Origin: Streptomyces sp. MH60
GTDB lineage: Bacteria; Actinomycetota; Actinomycetes; Streptomycetales; Streptomycetaceae
NCBI RefSeq assembly: GCF_002939385.1
Contig: NZ_MULI01000016.1
Location: 56,924 to 120,923, forward strand
Length of the DNA: 64,000 bases
Direction of reading: 5' to 3'
Below the pieces are notes generated by a model. That model made no database searches and was not told where the DNA came from. It saw only the letters and a program-made list of their open reading frames with translations. Shown here one piece after another: positions 59,406 through 64,000 of this stretch; within the stretch, counting starts at the first letter, position 1, and every line of letters begins with the position of its first letter. Both the position numbers and the translations under genes were made by a program.

Positions 59406-60773
59406 TCAGCCCGTGACCGGCTCGTTCCGCCACGGCAGCTCGGCCGTGATCCGCGTCGGGCCTCCGGCCGGCGAGTCCACCACGAGGATGCCGTCCACCG
59501 CGTCGAGCCGTTCCGCCAGACCGGCCAGCCCGGACCCGGCCGACGCCTGCGCGCCGCCCACGCCGTTGTCCACGACCTGGAGCATCAGCCGGTTCTCCAC
59601 CCGCCACACCTCCACGGCGGCCCACGTGGCCCGCGCGTGCTTGCTTATGTTCTGGAGCAGCTCCGAGACGGTGAAGTAGGCGATGCCCTCGATCGCCGAC
59701 GCCGGCCGCTCCGCCAGGTCGACCTCCACCCGCACCGGCACGGTGCAGCGCGAGGCCACCGACGACAGCGCCGCGTCCAGACCGCGGTCGGTCAGCACCG
59801 CCGGGTGGATGCCCCGAGCCAGGTCCCGCAGCTCCTGGAGCGCCGTCTTCACCTCGCCGTGCGCCTCGTCCACCATGACGGCCGCGGCCCGCGGGTCCTC
59901 CTTCAGCTTCTCCTTGGCCAGCCCCAGGTCCATGGCGAGGCTGACCAGGCGGGCCTGTGCCCCGTCGTGCAGGTCGCGCTCGATGCGTCGCAGGTCGGCC
60001 GCGGCCGTGTCGACCACGACCCCCCGGTCCGACTCCAGCTCCACGACCCGCGTCGCCAGCCGCGAGGGTCCGAGCAGCCCGTGCACCATGACCCGGTCCA
60101 CCGTGGTCAGCGCCCGCACCAGCCACGGCGTCGCCAGGGTGAACAGCAGACCGACCAGCGCGGTCACGGTGATCTCGAAGGGGTTGTCCAGGTAGATCCG
60201 GTGCGTCTCGTCGCCGTACAGCTGGAGCCCGTCCTGGCCGGCGTACACCGGGAACACCCAGAACCACAGCGGGTACGTCAGCATCGCCCAGCCGAGCGCC
60301 CACACGTTCAGGGCGACGACGAACGAGAACACGGCCCACGGGAACTGCAGCACCGCGTACAGCAGGCTCCGCCAGGAGGCGCCGCTCTTGAGCACAGCCC
60401 CCATCCAGCCCATCGCGCCCTGCTTCTTCAGCCGCAGCGGCTCCGGGTCGGACACCCGCAGCCCCAGCAGCGCACGGGCCCGCGCCCGCTCCATCGCCCC
60501 GAAGCCCCGGCACCCGGCGAGCGCGGCCGCCAGCACCGGCACCCCCAGGAACGTCACCAGCAGGCCCGCCCCCAGCGACACCATCGTCACGGCGTACGTG
60601 AAGAGCAGGATGCCGACCGGCAGGCCCATCAGCACGTAGCCGAACTCCCGCCAGCTGCGCGCCTCGAACGGAGCCCGCAGTCCGGCCGGCAGCCGGTGGT
60701 GCCGCGCACCGGTGTCCCCGGGGAAGCCGGACCCGCTCCCGAGCCCGTAACCCTGTCCGTATTCCGTGGCCAT
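59406..60773 (-). CDS. Sensor histidine kinase (HisKA_3), paralogue 1
   Basis: 455 residues. N-terminal membrane sensor with several hydrophobic spans (about 45-250), of the DUF-type sensor common in actinobacterial NarL-class kinases. Phospho-acceptor His in RRIERDLHDGAQARL. The ATPase domain has VDNGVGGA (N/G1 box), GSGLAGLAERL (G2) and GGPTRITAELPW at the end. Partner regulator is encoded downstream. Shares a 100-nt tract with the next kinase gene at 99% identity. Confidence 0.9.
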   Translation of the reverse strand: MATEYGQGYGLGSGSGFPGDTGARHHRLPAGLRAPFEARSWREFGYVLMGLPVGILLFTYAVTMVSLGAGLLVTFLGVPVLAAALAGCRGFGAMERARARALLGLRVSDPEPLRLKKQGAMGWMGAVLKSGASWRSLLYAVLQFPWAVFSFVVALNVWALGWAMLTYPLWFWVFPVYAGQDGLQLYGDETHRIYLDNPFEITVTALVGLLFTLATPWLVRALTTVDRVMVHGLLGPSRLATRVVELESDRGVVVDTAAADLRRIERDLHDGAQARLVSLAMDLGLAKEKLKEDPRAAAVMVDEAHGEVKTALQELRDLARGIHPAVLTDRGLDAALSSVASRCTVPVRVEVDLAERPASAIEGIAYFTVSELLQNISKHARATWAAVEVWRVENRLMLQVVDNGVGGAQASAGSGLAGLAERLDAVDGILVVDSPAGGPTRITAELPWRNEPVTG

Positions 60774-60885
60774 CGGTGCCGTCCTTCTCCTCGTGGTCTG
60801 CGGCTGTGCCGTCCTACCTCCACCCTCCTCGGCCGCACCGCCACGGCCAATGGAGCCCGTCGGCGTCCGGGGAGGGGGGTTTTCC

Positions 60886-62112
60886 CTACCTCCTGGCGAC
60901 GGAGCCCGCCGCGTCGGCCTCCGTGCGGTCGCGCCACGGCAGCTCGGCCGTGATCGTCGTCGGGCCGCCCTCCGGGGAGTCGACGAGGAAGAGACCGTCG
61001 ACGGCGGACAGCCGGTCGGCGAGGCCCTTCATCCCCGTACCGCCGTCGAGGCGCGCGCCTCCGCGGCCGTTGTCCGCCACCTGCATGAGCAGTCGGTCGG
61101 ACGACCGCCACACCTCCACGGAGGCCGAGCCGGCGCCACTGTGCTTGCTGACGTTCTGGAGCAGCTCCGAGACCGTGAAGTAGGCGATGCCCTCGATGGC
61201 CGCCGCGGGGCGCTCCGCCAGGTCGACGGAGACCCTGACCGGCACGGTGCAGCGGGAGGCGACCGAGGAGAGCGCCGCGTCCAGACCGCGGTCGGTCAGG
61301 ACGGCCGGATGGATACCGCGGGCCAGGTCCCGCAGCTCCTGCAGGGCCAGCTTCACCTCGCCGTGCGCCTCGTCGACCATGGCCGCCGCCGTGTCCGGGT
61401 CCTCCAGGAGCTTCTCCTTCGCCAGGCCCAGACCCATCGCGAGGTTGACCAGGCGGGCCTGTGCCCCGTCGTGCAGGTCGCGCTCGATGCGCCGCAGGTC
61501 GGCCGCGGCCGTGTCGACCACGACCCCCCGGTCCGACTCCAGCTCGGCGATCCGCCGCTCCAGCTCGTCGGACGGGGACAGCAGCCCGCGCACCATGGCC
61601 CGGTCGACGTTGGCCAGGCCCCGCGCGATGAACGGCAGCACCGGCCACAGCACGATCAACGACGTCAACGTGACGACGAAGGTGGCAATGCCCCAGGGGA
61701 GCCGGATGACGTCGTACAGGACCGTGCGCCAGCCCACCGGGTCCTTCAGGGACATCCACAACTGGGCGAAGAAGCCGCGCCTGCCCCGCAGCGGCAGCGG
61801 GCTCGGCTCGTCCACCCGCACGCCGAGCAGCCTCCGGGCCCGGGCCCGCTCCAGCTTGCCCAACTGCCGCGCGCCCAGCAGGCCGGCCGCCAGCAGCGGG
61901 AGCCCGATCACCGTGACCGTCAACCCGATACCGACGGACAGCGTCGTCACGACGTAGACGAAGCCGAGCAGCGCCGCCGGAAGATTCGCCAGCAGATGGG
62001 CGATCTCCTTCCAGGTGTGCCGGTCGTAGGCGAAACGGGCCGGTGGCAGGCGGTCGCCGGCCGCCGCGCCGGTGGTCCCGGCGAGGCTGGAGGTCGAGAG
62101 ACGTTCGGTCAT
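60886..62112 (-). CDS. Sensor histidine kinase (HisKA_3), paralogue 2
   Basis: 408 residues from ATG 62112. Same architecture as paralogue 1: membrane sensor (about 30-190), H-box RRIERDLHDGAQARLV, ATPase with ADNGRGGAR and GTGMKGLADRLSAVDG, and the same TITAELPW end. It lies 112 bp upstream of paralogue 1, so gene duplication is evident. Only one response regulator is adjacent; the kinases may compete or cooperate for it. Divergent from nuoA2. Confidence 0.9.
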   Translation of the reverse strand: MTERLSTSSLAGTTGAAAGDRLPPARFAYDRHTWKEIAHLLANLPAALLGFVYVVTTLSVGIGLTVTVIGLPLLAAGLLGARQLGKLERARARRLLGVRVDEPSPLPLRGRRGFFAQLWMSLKDPVGWRTVLYDVIRLPWGIATFVVTLTSLIVLWPVLPFIARGLANVDRAMVRGLLSPSDELERRIAELESDRGVVVDTAAADLRRIERDLHDGAQARLVNLAMGLGLAKEKLLEDPDTAAAMVDEAHGEVKLALQELRDLARGIHPAVLTDRGLDAALSSVASRCTVPVRVSVDLAERPAAAIEGIAYFTVSELLQNVSKHSGAGSASVEVWRSSDRLLMQVADNGRGGARLDGGTGMKGLADRLSAVDGLFLVDSPEGGPTTITAELPWRDRTEADAAGSVARR

Positions 62113-62307
62113 ACACGTCAGCGTGCCGTGCGGTGCGGCGCCGCGCCATGAGGTGGACCGCCGGGGCGCACTGAGGAAAACCCCACCCCCGCGTCTCAAG
62201 GTGCGACGGGCTGCTTACCGCGTCTTTATCAGGCCCTAGACTCCCGTGCGTACAGATCGTCGAACAGCGGCGTTCACGCCGTCCACGACAGGGAGCGAGG
62301 GGCGCAC
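62113..62307. promoter_or_regulatory. Divergent region between kinase 2 and nuoA2
   Basis: A possible -10 TAGACT lies at 62237-62242 for nuoA2, about 70 bp before its GTG, with a weak -35-like CTTACC at 62214. No Rex-type site is visible, unlike the main nuo operon. Confidence 0.4.
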
Positions 62308-62748
62308 GTGCCGGAACCGACCGTCGGCGAGGCGACCGCCGGCGCCGTGACCACAGCCGACGCGACCGTCGGGCTCGCCGCGGACTACTTCCAGTCGTAC
62401 TCGGTCGTCGGCCTGCTCGCCGTCGTGGGAGTGCTCTTCGTCGCCGTGGCCTTCGGCGCCGGACGGCTGCTGCGACCGGTGGTCCCGACGCCCGAGAAGC
62501 TGCTCACGTACGAGTGCGGCGTGGACCCCGTGGGGGAGGGCTGGGCGCACACCCAGGTCCGCTACTACGTCTACGCGTTCCTCTACGTCATCTTCGCGGT
62601 CGACTCGATCTTCCTCTTCCCCTGGGCGACGGTCTTCGCCGACCCTGGTTACGGGGCCACGACCCTCGTGGAGATGTTCATCTTCCTCGGCTTCCTCGCC
62701 GTGGGTCTGTTGTACGCATACAAGAAGGGCGTCCTGTCATGGACGTGA
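62308..62748 (+). CDS. nuoA2: NADH-quinone oxidoreductase subunit A, second copy
   Basis: 146 residues. Three helices with [42 protein letters not shown] between and within them, so it is a true NuoA but clearly diverged from the 119-residue copy at 12168 (longer N-terminus). GTG start after GGGAGCGAGGGG. Overlaps nuoB2 by 10 bp. First gene of a second nuo locus. Confidence 0.92.
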   Translation: MPEPTVGEATAGAVTTADATVGLAADYFQSYSVVGLLAVVGVLFVAVAFGAGRLLRPVVPTPEKLLTYECGVDPVGEGWAHTQVRYYVYAFLYVIFAVDSIFLFPWATVFADPGYGATTLVEMFIFLGFLAVGLLYAYKKGVLSWT

Positions 62749-63356
62749 ACCCCTCCCCACCCGTGCCGCTCCCCGAGCCCAAGAGGCTGGGCACGCTCGC
62801 ACGCCTCGCTCCGGAGCCGATGAAGGTCGTCCTGAACTGGGGCCGCCGCTACTCGCTCTGGGTCTTCAACTTCGGCCTCGCCTGCTGCGCGATCGAGTTC
62901 ATCGCCGCGTCGATGGCCCGCCACGACTTCATCCGGCTCGGCGTGATCCCGTTCGCGCCCGGCCCCCGCCAGGCCGACCTGATGGTCGTCTCGGGCACGG
63001 TGACCGACAAGATGGCACCGGCCGTCAAACGCCTGTACGAGCAGATGCCCGAGCCGAAGTACGTCATCTCCTTCGGCGCCTGCTCCAACTGCGGCGGCCC
63101 GTACTGGGACTCCTACTCCGTGACGAAGGGCGTCGACCAGATCATCCCCGTCGACGTCTACGTCCCCGGCTGCCCGCCGCGCCCCGAGGCGCTGCTCCAG
63201 GGGATCCTCAAGCTCCAGGAGAAGATCGCGCGGGAGTCGCTGGGGGAGCGGTACGGCACCTCGCCCCGGCCGTCGACCGCCGCGCTGCGGAGCGGCCTGG
63301 TACGACCGCCGGCCTCGGCTCCGGCTCCGGCCCCCGACGCCGAGGAGGGCCGATGA
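62739..63356 (+). CDS. nuoB2: NADH-quinone oxidoreductase subunit B, second copy
   Basis: 205 residues. N2-cluster ligands are kept: CC in [11 protein letters not shown], Cys in [11 protein letters not shown] and Cys in [10 protein letters not shown]. Longer Pro/Ala-rich C-terminus. More like the NuoB of complexes lacking an NADH module than the copy at 12540. Overlaps nuoC2 by 4 bp. Confidence 0.93.
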   Translation: MDVNPSPPVPLPEPKRLGTLARLAPEPMKVVLNWGRRYSLWVFNFGLACCAIEFIAASMARHDFIRLGVIPFAPGPRQADLMVVSGTVTDKMAPAVKRLYEQMPEPKYVISFGACSNCGGPYWDSYSVTKGVDQIIPVDVYVPGCPPRPEALLQGILKLQEKIARESLGERYGTSPRPSTAALRSGLVRPPASAPAPAPDAEEGR

Positions 63357-64000
63357 CCGCGGTCGGCTGGCTGCCCGCGGGCGCCGAGGAACTCTTCGGT
63401 CCGGACGCCGAGGCGGGGGAGTCGTACGACCTCCTGACCGTCGACGTGCCGCCGACGTCCTGGATCACCGCCCTGGAGACGGCACGCGACCGGCTCGGCT
63501 GCACCTACTTCGACTGGCTGAGCGCGGTCGACGAGCCGGGCACCGGGTTCCGCGTCGCGGCACACGTCGTCGCGCTGGGACCGGTCCGCAGGCTGCTTGT
63601 GCGTACGACCGTCCCGCACGACGCCCCGGTGCTGCCCACCGCCGTCGCGGTGTACGCGGGTGCGGCCTGGCACGAGCGCGAGACCCACGAGATGTTCGGT
63701 GTCGCCTTCGAGGGCCACCCCGCGCTGGACCACCTGCTCCTGCCGGAGGGCTTCGAGGGCCACCCGCTGCGCAAGGACTTCGTCCTCGCCGCCCGCGTCG
63801 CCAAGGCCTGGCCCGGGGCCAAGGAGCCCGGCGAGTCCGATCACGGCGGTCCCCGTCGCCGCCAGATGCTGCCGCCGGGCGTGCCCGATCCCAACGAGTG
63901 GGGCCCGCTGAAGGGCCAGCTGCCTCCCGCTCCGGCGCGCCCGGCCCGGGGCGCGGGGCGTGCGGCCGGGGAGCGCCCGGCCCGCGGGGCGGGCGAACGC
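63353..64000 (+). CDS. nuoC2: NADH-quinone oxidoreductase subunit C, second copy (3' end outside window)
   Basis: Reading frame open from the ATG at 63353 to the window end (216 codons visible). [23 protein letters not shown] (around residue 103-125) is the 30-kDa subunit signature, followed by [13 protein letters not shown] and an Arg/Pro/Gly-rich tail. The tail may lead into a NuoD-type domain or further genes beyond the window. Second-locus position after nuoB2 supports the call. Confidence 0.9.
   Translation, partial: MTAVGWLPAGAEELFGPDAEAGESYDLLTVDVPPTSWITALETARDRLGCTYFDWLSAVDEPGTGFRVAAHVVALGPVRRLLVRTTVPHDAPVLPTAVAVYAGAAWHERETHEMFGVAFEGHPALDHLLLPEGFEGHPLRKDFVLAARVAKAWPGAKEPGESDHGGPRRRQMLPPGVPDPNEWGPLKGQLPPAPARPARGAGRAAGERPARGAGER

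Noticed and set aside
62113..62307. Rex site before nuoA2
   Set aside because: Only GAAC and GTTC fragments with wrong spacing; no TGTGA...TCACA dyad.

Overview
The window is high-GC actinobacterial DNA, almost certainly a Streptomyces chromosome. Evidence: very strong G/C bias at third codon positions, many GTG starts, 4-base ATGA/GTGA gene overlaps, futalosine-pathway menaquinone genes, a complete 14-gene nuo operon followed at a distance by a second nuo locus, and a Rex-type operator and a c-di-AMP riboswitch of the kind known from Streptomyces. No rRNA, tRNA, CRISPR array, integrase or insertion sequence was recognised.

Layout. 1-10.4 kb: 3' part of mqnC (menaquinone), a small amidohydrolase-like protein, a GH18-like lipoprotein, a cell-surface polysaccharide operon (small membrane protein, deacetylase/GT2 fusion, acyltransferase), menG, a lone PASTA protein, a GNAT acetyltransferase, a MenJ-like geranylgeranyl reductase and a peptide deformylase. 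10.5-28.4 kb: an NlpC/P60 cell-wall hydrolase diverges from nuoABCDEFGHIJKLMN. The nuo promoter region carries a Rex operator, and the operon ends in a perfect 14-bp hairpin. 28.4-31.3 kb: a Uma2 nuclease-fold protein and RecQ. 31.3-38.2 kb: a six-gene minus-strand operon (GntR regulator, AprB-like ferredoxin, sulfonate/nitrate-type binding lipoprotein with a NosL-like tail, permease, ATPase, AprA-like flavoprotein with a HEAT-repeat tail). It is the best candidate here for an undescribed system. 38.4-42.2 kb: M56 metallopeptidase, fumarylacetoacetase, HAD phosphatase. 42.2-43.7 kb: a secreted transglycosylase behind a c-di-AMP (ydaO) riboswitch. 43.7-54.1 kb: polyprenyl diphosphate synthase, a LolA/RseB-like exported protein with an ABC exporter, an FMN reductase, a proline-rich TPR-like protein, M28 aminopeptidase, a divergent VOC/CGNR pair with apparently leaderless promoters, and RarD. 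54.1-58.1 kb: a QOR2-like reductase and 2-oxoacid:ferredoxin oxidoreductase korAB. 58.4-62.1 kb: a NarL-type regulator and two paralogous histidine kinases. 62.3-64 kb: start of the second nuo locus (nuoA2, nuoB2, 5' part of nuoC2).

The genes share a respiratory theme. MqnC, MenG, the polyprenyl synthase and the MenJ-like reductase would make and tailor menaquinone. Complex I, the partial second complex, KorAB and possibly the AprAB-like pair would feed electrons towards it. Rex would tie nuo transcription to NADH/NAD+. A second theme is cell-wall remodelling (NlpC/P60, transglycosylase, GT2/deacetylase, PASTA protein).
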